NCBI GenBank assembly: GCA_950106755.1
Contig: OX467091.1
Coordinates: forward strand, 9,689,538-9,753,537
DNA: 64,000 nucleotides
Source of the DNA: Climacium dendroides
Lineage: Eukaryota > Streptophyta > Bryopsida > Hypnales > Climaciaceae
Direction: 5' to 3'
The notes below the pieces were generated by a model. The model ran no database searches and was not told where the DNA came from. It saw nothing but the letters and a program-made list of their open reading frames with translations. The stretch's first letter is position 1; every line of letters starts with the position of its first letter. Below are positions 51,910 to 64,000 of the stretch, one piece after another. A program made the position numbers and the translations under genes.

Positions 51910-54626
51910 TGTAGCATGCAAAGATAGATGGAAGTGGACATGGGAATTCTGATCACCCACGTAGTGTACGGCTCTTGTTTTGAACATTGAATTTGCCTTT
52001 GTGGATCAAATTTGACGATTGAAGTCATGGCCTTCTTGGGACACACAAACACTCATCTATTACCACAATTACATTTTCCAGTTCATGTATTTAGGACTCA
52101 CGTACTAAACTGCATTGTATATACCTGCACTCTCAAATTGCACAAGCTAAACTTACTTCAGTATAAAACAAGATTCATGCATGTGCATCAGCACTTCTTG
52201 AATTGTGATTAGGCTCACATGTGTCATTAGCTGCCGCTTCACACAAAGACTCTAATGTAAACCAAATCTTTGTAACAGCGGATCATCTTCCATTGTTACC
52301 TAAACAGTCTTAGTGTCTCAGATTCTTAGATGTAGTGAATCAGTTGTTGATGAATTCTGTTGTGTTAACCAAGAGCAGTCCGTTCCCATATGAGCAATTG
52401 GTTTTCCAAAATTCAGTTTAATTATGAGTAGTGCAACACTCTGAGGCTACACTCTGTGAAATCACATGGTATGACCAAGTCGACTCCGTCTGGAGGCAAC
52501 AAATCCTGTTATTTATTTCCTAGTATGAAAGCATTGTTTGACCATCAATCGTCACCACCATGCAGTTCTCTACTTTTAGCTAGTCTTGATGCCAATTGTT
52601 TCGCAGGATATGTAGCCTCATGAGAGAGTGAACAATCTGATACATCTGGTATATGCTGACGTTGTATAGCTTTGTCAGCTTGCAGACGTTGTACAGAAAA
52701 TTGCTCTGTAATACTGCTTATCTTTTGGACGTTAACATGAGGCTACCAAATGAGACGTAAGTTGCATAACATTTCTCTAGAACACAGAAATCAAGACTAG
52801 TTTCCTCTAGCCTAGCTTTGCTGTAGATGGAGATGTTGATGTAGTCTGTCTAGCCTTTAGAAGATTGGAGACGCCCTCATTCTCTGCGGTTTGCTTATGT
52901 TTTTGTATTGTATCCTAATAGAAAGCCGTCATGATGATGGAGATTGATACAAAGAACAAGAGACAGAGGACTAATTAGTCCTTAGATTTCAGTTACTATA
53001 TTTTTATTAGAACTTACTTGAGGAGAGAAGCGAGCGGTCTCCTTTAAGAAGAGTGACCTCTTGTCGGTGGAGCTCTAGAAAGATATTGGTGTGATATTAA
53101 TTAGAATTCTTGATCCGATCTTACTTAGTCTGAGAAAGACCAGGACTCCAGGAGTATGAATTGACATAAGGTATTCTTACGCTGCACATACTTGTCAGTT
53201 GCATCTCATTGATTGCTTGAGTCATCTTGATGTTAAAGAATAAGCACTGAAATGACTGAATAAGCCTTTGGTTTGATTCATAGGATCCATTGCAAGGGAT
53301 ACTTTAATGTTTTTTAAGATCGAGAGTTATGTATCGAATTTAGATTGAAACGTCAGGCTAGATTGCCAGAAGAATTTTGTTAAATTTTTACATTTGACAT
53401 GTGAAAAGAGGATTGAAAGACTTCAAAACATTTTTACATTTTTAAAAACCTCATGATCAAACATTATAATGTTTCAATCTATAGTTTATATAGTTGTATT
53501 TTCTTTTTCTATGTAATCTCTAACATGTCTAGTTTGAATTTGTATGGTTACAATTTTTAAAAATTGGTATTACTTATCACAATATTGGCATGTAGTTCAA
53601 ATTAGAGTGAATTCCTCAAGTCTAAAGAATATCAAGGGTCATTATGGGATTTTACTAAAATATACATTTACTCTTCAAAACACTTTATGGAAGGCTTTGT
53701 ATCATATGTTTTAATTTGGTTTTAATCTCTTTGAAAATTCATAATTCATTCATTACATGTTGTAGAAATGCACCTAATGAAGTTTGTAAGTCTCTTTTGA
53801 CTTTCAATAAAGTTTAACGGGAAAATTACATTGAAAATTCACTAAACTCTTTCATCAAAGATGATACTTTTCTTAAACATTCAAACACAAGATCTTGCTA
53901 TAGACCAGTACATAGAATATGAAGAAGAGGGTGTATATATTTTATCCGTGCATGTAGATTTGGAATTAATCTTTTGAATTTTTTAAAAAAATTTAGAATT
54001 GATAATAGTTTACTTCTTAGTGAATTTTGAAGGAATTTTGAAGGAATTTATGGTTGGTACATGTTTTTTAAAGCCTTTAGTACATTCTAGATAGGGCGCC
54101 ATTTTAGAGGCCTATACCCTTTCAACTTCAAAATTTGATAACTAATTTTGCGAAAGCTACCAAAATAATGAACCCAAATTTGATTAGATGTGAACCCCAC
54201 TTGTCTTCAATGAAAAGACTTTGAAGATATACTCACAAATATTTCAAGATTCTGAAGTCCTCAAAATTCAATTTCAGACTTTAGTCGGTGCACTTTAGAG
54301 CGTACTACCACTATAATTTTTTTAAATAAAAAATAATAAGACCAGTTAGTCAAAGCTCTGCAGTGGCTCCCCATCTTGCTTTGCCCTTCTTGTCTCCTTC
54401 TGTCTTGTTCCTCCTCTCTGCGCCCCTTGTCCATTGCTTCCACCATATCTTGCTGTGTTACACAACCTCCGCTCCTGCTCCACAAAGTATTACACTGTTT
54501 CAGGTGTGCAGATAAGTAAGTTAGAGTAGTTGCTGGCCTTACGTGGCCCCAAGAGAGGTGGGAGTGGCAAGGGTCTGAAGAATTTGATCCTACAAGATAT
54601 AGGGTTAGCATTTGAGTGACTTCGGA
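51910..54626. other. Spacer between the HECT gene and the integrase gene
   Basis: 51.9-53.3 kb is CpG-containing but has no frame above 66 codons. 53.3-54.3 kb turns AT-rich like the dispersed repeats. A 116-codon minus-strand frame at 54261-54611 has no recognisable features. Confidence 0.45.
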
Positions 54627-56295
54627 ATGGCTAACTCTGATCGGGACTCAGTTGGTGTTCACGAGGACGGTGCTTTTGAGGTAGACAAAGAAATTGCAGA
54701 ACATGATGATTCCGAGAATGACACGGATGGGCAAATTAGAACTCTAATACCGGAGCACAAATTGGTGGACCATGTAGAAGAACTTCTCAATCGCAGGGAT
54801 CACCTCTCTACAATAGCAATGGCTCTTGGGGTATCGAGGAAGGTTTTGGCGCGCCAATTATACGATTTAGGTTGGAGTGGAGTTTATTACCCCCTCACAC
54901 TGCACGAGTGTCAGGATGCAATATTGTCAGTTGTGCCACTAAACCGTGCAGGGTGCAATTGGGGAATCCAACATGCCCAATCGCTGGTGCGGAGGGAGCT
55001 GGGGCTTCGTATACCCCGCCAACAGGTGCGGATGTGTTGTACAGCTTGCAGCCAAGCCACATGCGTTAGAGGGAAGTGCGAGCTCTCTTTCGAGGGCAAT
55101 ATGACATCGTGGAACCCATGGTTCTTTGGCACATGGACTGTGAATGCATGCACCATGATCCTTCTCCTTGTGAATTTAAAGTATTGTTTAAGACCCTTCT
55201 ATGTTGCAAAGCCTTTAGAAAGATGGGATTTGAGAGAGGCTGCATCGTAAAGTGTAGTGGCTGATTTGGTTGTTGTGGACCATGTTTGTTCCCGTCATGT
55301 AGCATATGATAAATTGGCGAAGTGGAAATTCAGAATCCATGGTGGAATTGATGGGGCGTCGCACTTTGTGTTATGGTACATGGTGGCTACGGATAAGCTT
55401 GCGACAACAATTTTCAAGGGCTACAAGGCGGCTATTGATTTATACGGCCATCCCATATGTACCCGGTCTGGCTATGCAGTAGAACACAGTTTGGTCCGCC
55501 GAGAGCAAGAACGAGCACGCCTAGATGTAATCAAGACTTTCTTGACCGGGTCGTCTGTACACAACCAGGTAAAGACGGAGGCCTTGAACTTGTTTCCTTG
55601 TGCTCAAGACAGGATTAAGCTTCTCAAGGTTTAGGATTTGCACAAATCCAATTCATACTTGACTAGCAAGGTTAAATGTGGCGGGTTCAGATTTAGCAAA
55701 AACCAAACACATTTAGATTTAGCAAATACAAATGGAAATAAGAAATTGAAATCATTGCATTTTGGCTAACTTCGAGGAGCCAAAATTTGACACTGACTGG
55801 CCCAGAACCTGTATCCATCTTGGTTGGTTCGAATTGACGATGTTTGCCGTACTTCTGTTGTGATCCTAGAGGATTGAACACTTTTGGGGTCAAGTGTGGA
55901 AGAATATGGCGTGGTTCTATCACTCGTTGTTCACTACGATGTGCAATGAGAACGTGCTTGACCTAAACAACGTGTGGCACATGAGCTCTCTACACCTTGT
56001 CTTCCTACCTCTTATCTAGGACGATGTTGACCGCCATATTTCTGCATGGAACAACCACCGCTTGCGGAAGATAAGTAAAAACGGGCGTGATATTCCAAGC
56101 CACGTTCCTGAGGCAGCTTTCCAAGCATACGAGCAACAACAAGGATGGATAAAACCGCCCGGAGTGTTGCCCTCCGACAACGCGCGTTATGGTGTGTACG
56201 CTAGGCTTCCTGCAGTACCTGACCACGAAGAGGAACCAACAGTGTTAGACGGCGAAGCCCAAGGCCTCATCGGTACACCTCTCGATCTCACATGA
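54627..56295 (+). pseudogene. Integrase-core (DDE) transposase with two introns, inactivated
   Basis: The ATG at 54627 is chosen inside a frame open from 54612. The N-terminal part has a helix-turn-helix (HLSTIAMALGVSRKVLARQL) and LRIPRQQVR. The catalytic core is interrupted by two GT-AG introns, 55140-55302 and 55569-55869, whose removal restores QYDIVEPMVLWHMD-SYDKLAKW, FRIHGGIDG and TGSSVHNQ-RIEHFWGQVW in frame. The C-terminus has AWNNHRLRK. This is the eukaryotic rve-type integrase-core family known from fungi and animals. Breaks: a one-base shift near 55033, TAG at 55067-55069, TAG at 56017-56019, and the second catalytic Asp replaced by Gly (GGC, 55470-55472, RSGYAVEH). The first Asp and the final Glu remain, with 34 residues between the second site and that Glu. 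The frame ends at 56295. Confidence 0.85.
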
Positions 56296-57875
56296 GCCAC
56301 ACTGCCTACAACGATTAACAATATTAGGGATTAGGCTTACGAACTTGGGAAAGGTCAGTATCTATCCGGTGAGGAAAAATATGCATTCCATCTTGGAGTA
56401 ACTGCAGAGTGCTTGGAAGCGCTACGGTGGACTGATGTTACAATGATTGAATATTTTAGGGGTAGAATGAAGGAAGTGGACGAATGTCGGCTACATTTTG
56501 TGCGAGCATTGTACGTTGTGGTGTCTTAGAGTGGTTGAAATGGTTGTGGTTACGTTGTTATGGTGGCGCTGGCAGAGTTCACGAATGCTCTTTGTGGTGA
56601 CTAGCAAGAGGTGGAGGGCATTTCGTGGTTTTATGAAAATACAGGAAATTTTGTTCATGAATTCAAAATGTGTTGCCATCTGAATTCTATTTGTTTCATG
56701 ATATGGTCAATCACACTACCTAGCTATTTTTGAACCATGACCTCTTAGTCCTTCATCCTTGTTTAGAATTTAGAATATCATTCCTTGGTCTTTTCACCAG
56801 TTTTGGACATTGATTTCATGTTTGTTGGTTTTCATAATTTAGAGTTTGCTACCGAGCCCTACCTTTTTGACTTATGGGCTTGCATGGTCTTGTCTCTTTT
56901 GCAGGGCATTTCCACGTGCTTGGTTTGTTTGTGTTGGCAACAGTGTTCAACATCTTGCATTGTAGTAGGTGGACCGATTTGGCATCCATCTGGAGAGTGT
57001 GCGGAGAGGTGCAGAAGAGCAGCTGGAGAACTCTCGTGCCCATTTGGAGCCTCTATTGAGCTCCAAGAGCAAATCCACATGGGCATTGAAGGTGACCAGT
57101 CTAATGTCTCCTAAGTGACAAGAGGATCTTGCATTCTTTGGGAAATAGGATCTTTCTTTTTGAGGTGGTCATGGTATATGTACTCTTGAATTCTTCAGCT
57201 GCTAGTTTGGAAGTATCCAAAGAACTGTATCACTGGAGAAAGCTTGGTCGACTTGACTAGATTAATTATGTTCACTGTGATACCCAGAGAGAATCACCTA
57301 ATTCTTTTCTTCTAATTGACCTCAATTGTAAGAAGCTTCAGAATTCATGATTTCTGAAATGAAGAGATTATGGTGTTCTCTCATAGTCTTCTCATGACTA
57401 CCTTGTAACGCTTGCGAAGTCCAATTTTCCTCCTAATGGACTGGACTAGATCTCCACTTTCGACCAACAATTGAGGGTACACACCTGACTCATCTGGCAT
57501 CATGCAACAATAAAAAATAAGACAATTTTTAGTTAGTGTGTGGAACAGTCCTTAGTTAGCCAAAATGAATGCCTAACTTATGTACACCCACAATCAACAC
57601 GGCCCAAAAATGCCACACCTAATTTGGACCCAAAAACTTAAATATTGATTACTCAGGATGTACTATACACAATCAAAACATGAAAGTCTGAGAGCCTAGT
57701 GTCAGGTTTTGGTACATCTAGAGAAAGTACCTTGAACATTCATAACTTACTCATACAATGTCCAAAGAATTCATGCTAAAATGCACCGGAATCTTCTTTC
57801 AGTTGCCAGTAAGATCCAATAAAAATATGATCAATAGTAGTAACTATGCTTAGTTGTAATTAGTGGCCATTACAA
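56296..57875. other. Region downstream of the integrase gene
   Basis: A plus-strand frame at 56785-57114 has an acceptor-like 'ttttgcag' at 56898-56905 and ends with a Cys-containing stretch (GGPIWHPSGECAERC), but I cannot place it. The text around 56380-56510 reads as a short open stretch (RWTDVTMIEYFRGRM) and may be a further part of the element. Otherwise nothing. Confidence 0.4.
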
Positions 57876-58030
57876 GTGCGCACATTGTACATAATTCTGA
57901 ATGATGGATCTAATTGGATTTGTCAATGGCAGACGTTGTATGCCCTTGGAGCCCTCAAGATCCTCATATTTGGTGTGGGTCCATTGGAATGCATCCCCTC
58001 GCAACTCTACCAACAAAAGAGCTGGCACAT
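57876..58030 (+). pseudogene. GDSL esterase/lipase gene fragment
   Basis: The plus frame reads LYALGALKILIFGVGPLE followed by CIPSQLYQ. Plant GDSL esterases have a conserved block of the form Leu-Tyr-x-Leu-Gly-Ala-Arg-Lys, hydrophobics, Gly-hydrophobic-Gly-Pro-hydrophobic-Gly-Cys-x-Pro (block III of the hydrolase fold). Here the Arg is Leu and the Gly before Cys is Glu, so the piece has drifted. No catalytic Ser, Asp or His block is present nearby. It is a single-exon fragment, most likely captured together with the neighbouring block at 58100-58580. Confidence 0.65.
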
Positions 58031-58099
58031 GCATCGAGTTCATAAATGGAGCAAGATGATGAAGAGATCGGAGACCTGGGTGACGGAGTAGGACATGGC

Positions 58100-58580
58100 G
58101 ACAAATTGTTCAAGTCCAGCGCAAGTTTGGTGGCAACGAAAACCTACGCGTTGGTGATGGAATCCTACACCACGGCGACGGCGGCATGATAATGTTGTTG
58201 TCGAGGATGCCAACCCTAAAACCAATCCTAAAACAAAACCACTTCATTCCGGATTGGAGGGTAGGATCGATTGCCCGTTAAAGCCCCGAAACTGCCCGAC
58301 AGAATACGGAACGAAGGCGGAGAAACGTCCGAGAAGGCGTCCTTGAACCGCACGAAGGGGGCTGCATCAAGCTTTCAGGGATTGGGGACTCACTGTCGTA
58401 GAAACACTACCGTCCCCCTGATGAGTAACTCCAATAACCTGACCGAGGTTACCAAGGCCATACCAAGTGTTGTTCAGGAACTCCTGAGGATTTCCACCGT
58501 CCCTAATCTACACCATCATTGCCAGGAGTGTTGCTGCACACCAGGATATCCACGGCTCTGCAAGCCAAAAAGTATTCCAT
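58100..58580 (+). repeat. Duplicated exon-like block shared with 34430-34760
   Basis: 'ctacaccacggcgac' at 58170 corresponds to 'ctactccacggcgac' at 34488. The segment around 'gttaccaaggccata' at 58450 corresponds to 34634. The frame VTKAIPSVVQELLRIS...CCTPGYPRLC is open here (58271-58603). Confidence 0.6.
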
Positions 58581-59378
58581 ACAAAGCTACTGAGTTGCTG
58601 TGAGTGTCGAAAAAGGAGTTGAAAAACTGATTGTGTCGTCGTTTCCTTGAAGGTGAGGCCTGAACGACTGTTGATCCTGATTGAAAGCTGAAGGTACATT
58701 CTCACTTGGCGTTTGGTAACAACATTTGTAAATTATAATACCTCTGACAAAGATGGGAGGGTACAGGTTGTATAAAAACATTTGTTTTCAATTGGTTTGG
58801 CATAAATGTGGTCATTTTAAGTCATTGGTTGTTCAGATTTGGGGCATGATCTTTTATAGTCTGCACAATGACTAACACTGCGTATCCTCTCCACAATCCT
58901 CATTCAAAAATTCATCCACATCATGGAGAAGAATGTAAAGGTCAATACCAATGGCACTTGACCATTTGCCACAAATAAATGAGTTTGATGGCAATATGAA
59001 GCAAACACCTCATTGACAATCAAGAGAATATTGGGTGGGGATGTTGTTTTTATACTCAAATCCATTGTCCATCATAAACTTTCAGAAGGTATAGGATAAT
59101 TTGAAGATGAGAGCTTGAGCGCTCATTATCAAAAAAGATGGAATTGCATGTGGAGTAGAATTTTAGACTTCATTTAGGCATAAAAGAATATTTTTAAGAA
59201 AAAAAGTGAACTAACAAAAGTTGAAAAATCAAGTTACATAGAATTTTCAAAAATCCATTTGTAGTTTTGAACCTTTAATCAAAAGTTATGAACAAATTTT
59301 AGAGAGAGATAAAATGTCAAGGAAAATGTCCCTTCCAACCCCTTTGTAAAGTTTTTTCAAAACTTTTGATTGGAGGGT
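58581..59378 (+). repeat. Family C end plus duplicated segment; empty site for the 13.76-kb element
   Basis: 58581-58690 matches the end of family C, and 58692-59378 matches 14739-15420 closely. The two matches meet without the 974-bp TTAA element that separates them at 13.76 kb. Confidence 0.8.
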
Positions 59379-59382
59379 TTAA

Positions 59383-59895
59383 TCCCTAGAGGATTTTGAC
59401 TATGTTTCCACGAAAATCACTCTCAAACTGCCATTTCTAGTACAAGTACCAAATTTTAGGGAAAAAAAAACATTTTGGGACACATGTAGTTATAATATCT
59501 TGCAGTATACTAGTTTGAGAAGAAATGGAAAAAGTTTCAGAAATTTTCACTTTGTAGATTGCAAAATATTAGTGTTTGAAGTAATAGAAAGCCTTTTTTT
59601 TGCCCTACCAAGAATCAAGCAGCTGCACTCTACAAAGTCCCATTTGCATGAAAAAATGTCCAAAATGGTGGTGCGTTTTTAAATTCATTCTTCAAGGCAA
59701 GTTGGCTACATGCTTAAAAAAATTTGGATCATTTGGAATTGTACAACATATGGGAAAAAAACAATAAGTACAAAAAAGTCAAGAATGATTCAAAATACTA
59801 AATTGTTAAGAATTCATTTATGGAATTGAAAATGCCAATCCCAATGGTTGTAATGTTGAACTAAACAATCTACACCCAATGTTTTTATTTTTTTT
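59383..59895 (+). mobile_element. Truncated TTAA element
   Basis: TTAA at 59379-59382 is followed by TCCCTAGAGGATTTTGAC and about 500 bp colinear with 15425-15925. Similarity stops near 59895, where sequence matching intron 1 of the LRR-ROC-COR gene begins, so the right half is missing. Confidence 0.65.
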
Positions 59896-62800
59896 CAAAA
59901 TCAATCATGTAGAGGCTAGATTTAGCTTGACGGTGGAGTCACCCTTGGAGTTTAGGACTAAAGGAATGTTGGCTGAATCAAAAGAAATCAATTACTTGAA
60001 TGATTTTCACATTCTTCAAACTAACTTCAAGAAATTGGAGATAAATTGGGTAATTTTTGTTATTTTCACTTGTTAGTTGGTAGTTTATACAACTAGGGTT
60101 TATTAACAAGCTAATAGAAATAATTCTCATTGATGGATAGGATGTAGTCACATGTAACAAAATATTGCACTCGAATCCAATTATTCTGGATGGTATGGAA
60201 GGCTAGATGGAAGTCAAAATCAAAATTTAACCATTTAAGAATGGAGTTAGTCATTTAGGGGTTTAAAAGTTGTACAAGTCAATTAGAAATAATTGTCTTA
60301 CTCTATGAATGAAAGTTTGTTACAAATTAAATAAGTGTTTTAAGAATTATAAGGTTTGTCTAATCCTAGACTCTAGAACTCTAGAAATATATTGTTAATA
60401 TTGAAAGAATAATGTTCATGTGGTTTTCTAGATTGAACTCCATATACAAAGTTTTGAATTGTTCAATTTTGATTATATGAGAAGACAATTTCAATAAGTT
60501 TTGAATTCCAATGGTCAACAATCAAGATTCTAAGCCAAAAATGTCATTATGAAGTCTTACTTCAAATCCTACTTTCAATATTTCAAAAGCAAATAGGAAC
60601 ATTAGATACAATTTGTTTCCTAAAAGGTTCTTTCTGTTAGGCTCTAGCATCATTGGCATTTTTCAAATGCATGTCAAATTCATTGTAATTTTTATTCTTG
60701 CAACATTTTAATTCCTACAAATTATTTTTGAATGCATATTAGAAGCAACTTTAGCTACTTGTCAAGTCCATTCAATTTTATATGAATGTTTGAATGATAA
60801 TTCTTCATGATTGCAAGTTTTTCAAACATAGTGTTCATAAAAAACTTTCAATTGAAGGTCAAATTACATGGTCTTGCAATGAATAAGGATTTTGATTCCA
60901 AAGTCTTTAGAAAACATATATCCAAAAGTGAACCAAGAAATCATTTTGATGAATGGAGCCAAAAAAATGGGACTTTAAACTACCTCGTTGAATCATGTTT
61001 TAACTAATACATTGGTCATCAAAAGTTTTTAGGACTTTAGTTGGTAAATGAACGTCATCAATGTCATCTAAAAAGGGTGTCAAATTTCTTGTTCAAATCT
61101 AAATTAACTTGTTCTTATTCTACTTTTTCACAGGCAAAACAAGATTGAGAATGTCCATGAAGCAACTGAAGGAATTTCAAAGAAAAGATGAAATTCCAAG
61201 TCGATCACGAATCACAAAAAAAATACAAAATATTAGATTCAAACTATCAAATGCACCAAAGGTTTCAACCGAAGACAAGCCACTTGAACGTACACACGGC
61301 ATTGAAGTGGAGAGTGTACATTGTGATGGCTTTGGCATTACCATTTGGGACATGGCGGGTCAAACCGACTACCACTCCTTTCATGAGTTGGTCATGCCCA
61401 ATCTCTCTACGGATGGAAGTTCATCAATATTTCTACTCATGTGCAATCCCATGGTGCAATCTACTTCCTCAAAAAGAAGATGTCCATCCAACATCAAATT
61501 GGAACTTGAATTTTGGTTGCGATTCATTGCTTCCAATACAAGATGATCTCTTTCCTACCGCCCGCTTGTGTCAATAGTAATGACACATTTTGATTATTCG
61601 AAAGATGATCATTCATTTACAGCACGCATTGAAGATGAGGTTTCATAATTGAAACCTCAATTTCAAAAGGTACTTGAGTTTGATGAAGACAAGTCCGTAT
61701 TCAAGGTGGATGGCAGGAATGTATCACATGCTCGTGGGGTGTTTGATTTTATGAAATTCCACATGAAGCAATTGTTGGAGAGATTGCCCAAGACCATAAA
61801 GGCATGTGAAGAAGTGCAACGCTTGGTGGCATTGTGGAATGCAAACCAAACGAAACAACCATTGTTGAAGTGGGAAGAATTTTGTGAAGGCATGTGTAAG
61901 GAAGTAGAGGAGTTGAATGATGTGGACCATGAGCTTGAAAAAAGGAAGAGGGAGTTTGTAGCTATATCCTTGAATGATGGAGGGCACATCATTTACAATG
62001 AGCAAGAAGGAGTTGTCATCACCAATCCCCATTGGTTTTGCCACCACATTATTTGAGAATTCCTACATTAATGTACAATTGGAGATTCCGAATTGGAGAT
62101 GTTTTGGCCAATGGGATCATTTCCATAGAACACATGAAGCGTTTGATTTTGAATCTTGTGGGAGGTCAAGGAGACTTCGAGAAGCAATCTAATGACATCT
62201 TGGGTATGATGATCAAACTACACATTTGCATAAGCAAGATGCTAGTAGCATTATGATACCATCGACTTTGGAAGACAAACACAAAAGTTTGAGTTGGTCC
62301 CCCAATGATGAAGCCACAAGTTTGAAGTATGTTGGGAAAAAATTGGCTTGCCAAGATGATATTCAAACCATGTTGACTCCTGGATTTTTTACCCGACTAC
62401 AGGTATTGTTTTAGATTTATCCTAGTAAAATTCAAGTTTGGTGGACTTCCATGTTTTTATTTGATTTACAAGATTATTGTAATTGAATTTCCCACATCAC
62501 AATAACCCAATTACCATACAAGAAAATTTGTATTCTACAAATTTGAATGTTTTGTGGATTGGTATGAGTTTTTCATTTTGATTGACAATTTGATATACGA
62601 TTATACTTATTTGATTCATTTATATTATTATTTTGATGTAAGATGAATCAAATACAATTGAATAGAATTGAGGTTTACAATCACTTTTGATTAGATGATA
62701 TGATATGTTCCTCATTTATTGATGTATTGTGTAGGTTTCTTTTTTCACAAAGCGCCAAAGCAAGAATGCCCAAGATACTTATGAGGTGTTTCGAGATATT

Positions 62801-64000
62801 ACCAAGTTCATAACTGATGGCATTGAGGTCATTATTCAATTTCATCAAGGGGACATCGACATCCTTCTACGATCCCATCAAAGTCAAGATAAAATGTTGG
62901 GATATCTTGAAAACGGGATTGTCATGCACATTAAACTTCTCCAAGAAGATCCCACACTAGGTTGTGTTGGAGTTCGCCTTATTGAATACATTTTGCGCCC
63001 TGCGTATGTAAGGAGGTTGATTCATGCGAAGGACCGCAAAAACCAATGTGTTCAAGTGAAAGACTTAGAAGCAGAGGTTATAAAGATTGGTATAGCTGCT
63101 ACATACAATTGGAAGTCATGTGAAGGTTTGGACATTAGCTCCAACCAGGTGAGTGCTTTATTGGGAGATTCGACATGGAAAGATCTTTTAGAAAGGCGAT
63201 CACATGACCTACAAGAGTGTCATAAGAAAATCCAATCTTTCGGAACTATGGCCCAAAATGATCAATCCAACCTCAACATTGTTAAGGATCATTATTTGAC
63301 CACTTCAATTTGGCAAATGCCTTGGAGATTTGTATTTGGACATTTGGATGCGAAGTTAGATGACATGAGAAGGGAACATCGTGAACATCACAAAGAGACA
63401 ATGTCAAAATTAGACAATATTGTGCATTTGATACAAAACCTAGAGCATGGCATTCAAAACATGCAAGGGCAATTATTGTTCTAGGTGTGTTCAAAGATTG
63501 ATGACTTGATGGCATTCTCTGTTGAGATGCAAAAGTCACAAATCCCCAAGTTGGCCTATCTTTGTGAATATGGGAAAAGAAAGCTTTTGATACAATTGGT
63601 GCCTGACCTCGATAAAGTCCAACTTCACCTCATGTGTGAAAGTATCTATGGATTCCATGAGGTGACAAATCAAGAAGGTTGTGTGGTCCATTTTGGAACA
63701 GATCACACAAGGAGATTTCTTGCAATGGTAGCTTGGGGATTGAAGATTGCCACAATATTGACAAAGATTGGTGCCCATGTTGCTTGTGGGATGGGTGCCA
63801 TGGTACCTGATGTTAGTGATGGAGGCACTTTTGCAACCTTGATTCTTGACACACCTGGTTTTTTGGATTATCAACTCCCTCTTGCAACTTTGGAATCATT
63901 GCCAGATGGTGTCAAGAAGCATTCAAGGATCTCAATGGACGACCAATCTGAAGCACAAAGGTGGTTGCAAGAGTTTTTGGAGCCCAAGTGTCATAACAAG
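59896..64000 (+). pseudogene. 5'-truncated second copy of the LRR-ROC-COR gene, runs off the window
   Basis: Similarity starts inside intron 1 (the point matching about 23258). It covers exon 2 (61134-62402), intron 2 (62403-62734) and exon 3 from 62735 to the window end. The LRR exon and half the P-loop are absent. Splice sites are kept, as are WDMAGQ and the COR text, but the frame is broken: TGA 61544-61546, TAA 61646-61648, TGA 62054-62056, TAA 62069-62071, one-base deletions near 62082 and 62230, and TAG 63482-63484. By-eye identity to copy 1 is high in exons. The functional copy's MITE is missing here. No ROC GTPase could be made. Confidence 0.92.

Overview
The window looks like nuclear DNA of a land plant. 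Three partial genes belong to plant-typical families (a brassinosteroid-signalling kinase, a SAC phosphoinositide phosphatase and a GDSL esterase). The one well-preserved large gene is a TORNADO1-like LRR-ROC-COR protein. Introns are GT-AG, gene density is very low, and AT-rich decayed repeats dominate. I cannot name the species. The Tc1-like and integrase-core transposons would be unusual in a flowering plant, so an early-diverging lineage (moss, liverwort, lycophyte or fern) is my best guess. I saw no rRNA, convincing tRNA, CRISPR array or bacterial-style operon.

Layout. 1-4.6 kb: copy 1 of an AT-rich repeat (family A) carrying a 605-bp LTR-like insertion. 4.86-6.57 kb: a Tc1-like DD34E transposon with an intact 334-aa transposase. 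7.5-12.3 kb: a degenerate large repeat (family D) that recurs inverted at 41.3-46.1 kb. 13.4-16.6 kb: more repeat sequence holding two elements flanked by TTAA. 16.7-20.7 kb: a CpG-richer block of scrambled fragments. 20.72-27.87 kb: the LRR-ROC-COR gene in three exons, 1363 codons, with intron 1 splitting the P-loop and hosting a MITE. 31-34.3 kb: repeat A again plus a third TTAA element. 34.3-38.1 kb: intron-retaining fragments of a SAC phosphatase gene (+) and a BSK kinase gene (-). 38.7-40.3 kb: a broken 546-codon minus-strand gene, possibly a 2-oxoglutarate oxygenase. 46.22-46.42 kb: a CACTA-type MITE with an AAT duplication. 48.35-51.9 kb: a broken HECT ubiquitin-ligase-like gene. 54.6-56.3 kb: a spliced integrase-core (DDE) transposase pseudogene. 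57.9-58.6 kb: a GDSL-esterase fragment and a block shared with 34.4-34.8 kb. 59.9-64 kb: a 5'-truncated, multiply broken second copy of the LRR-ROC-COR gene, running off the window end.

How it fits together. Only two genes look potentially functional: the LRR-ROC-COR gene and the Tc1 transposase. Almost everything else is mobile or duplicated. Because many repeats occur twice, the window contains its own near-empty sites: TTAA elements at 13.76 and 15.42 kb, the MITE at 23.5 kb and the insertion at 1.6 kb can each be compared with an uninterrupted copy elsewhere in the window. The most novel candidate is the neighbouring HECT gene and integrase-core transposase, which may be cargo and engine of one large DNA transposon. 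Coordinates of repeat edges are by-eye estimates.
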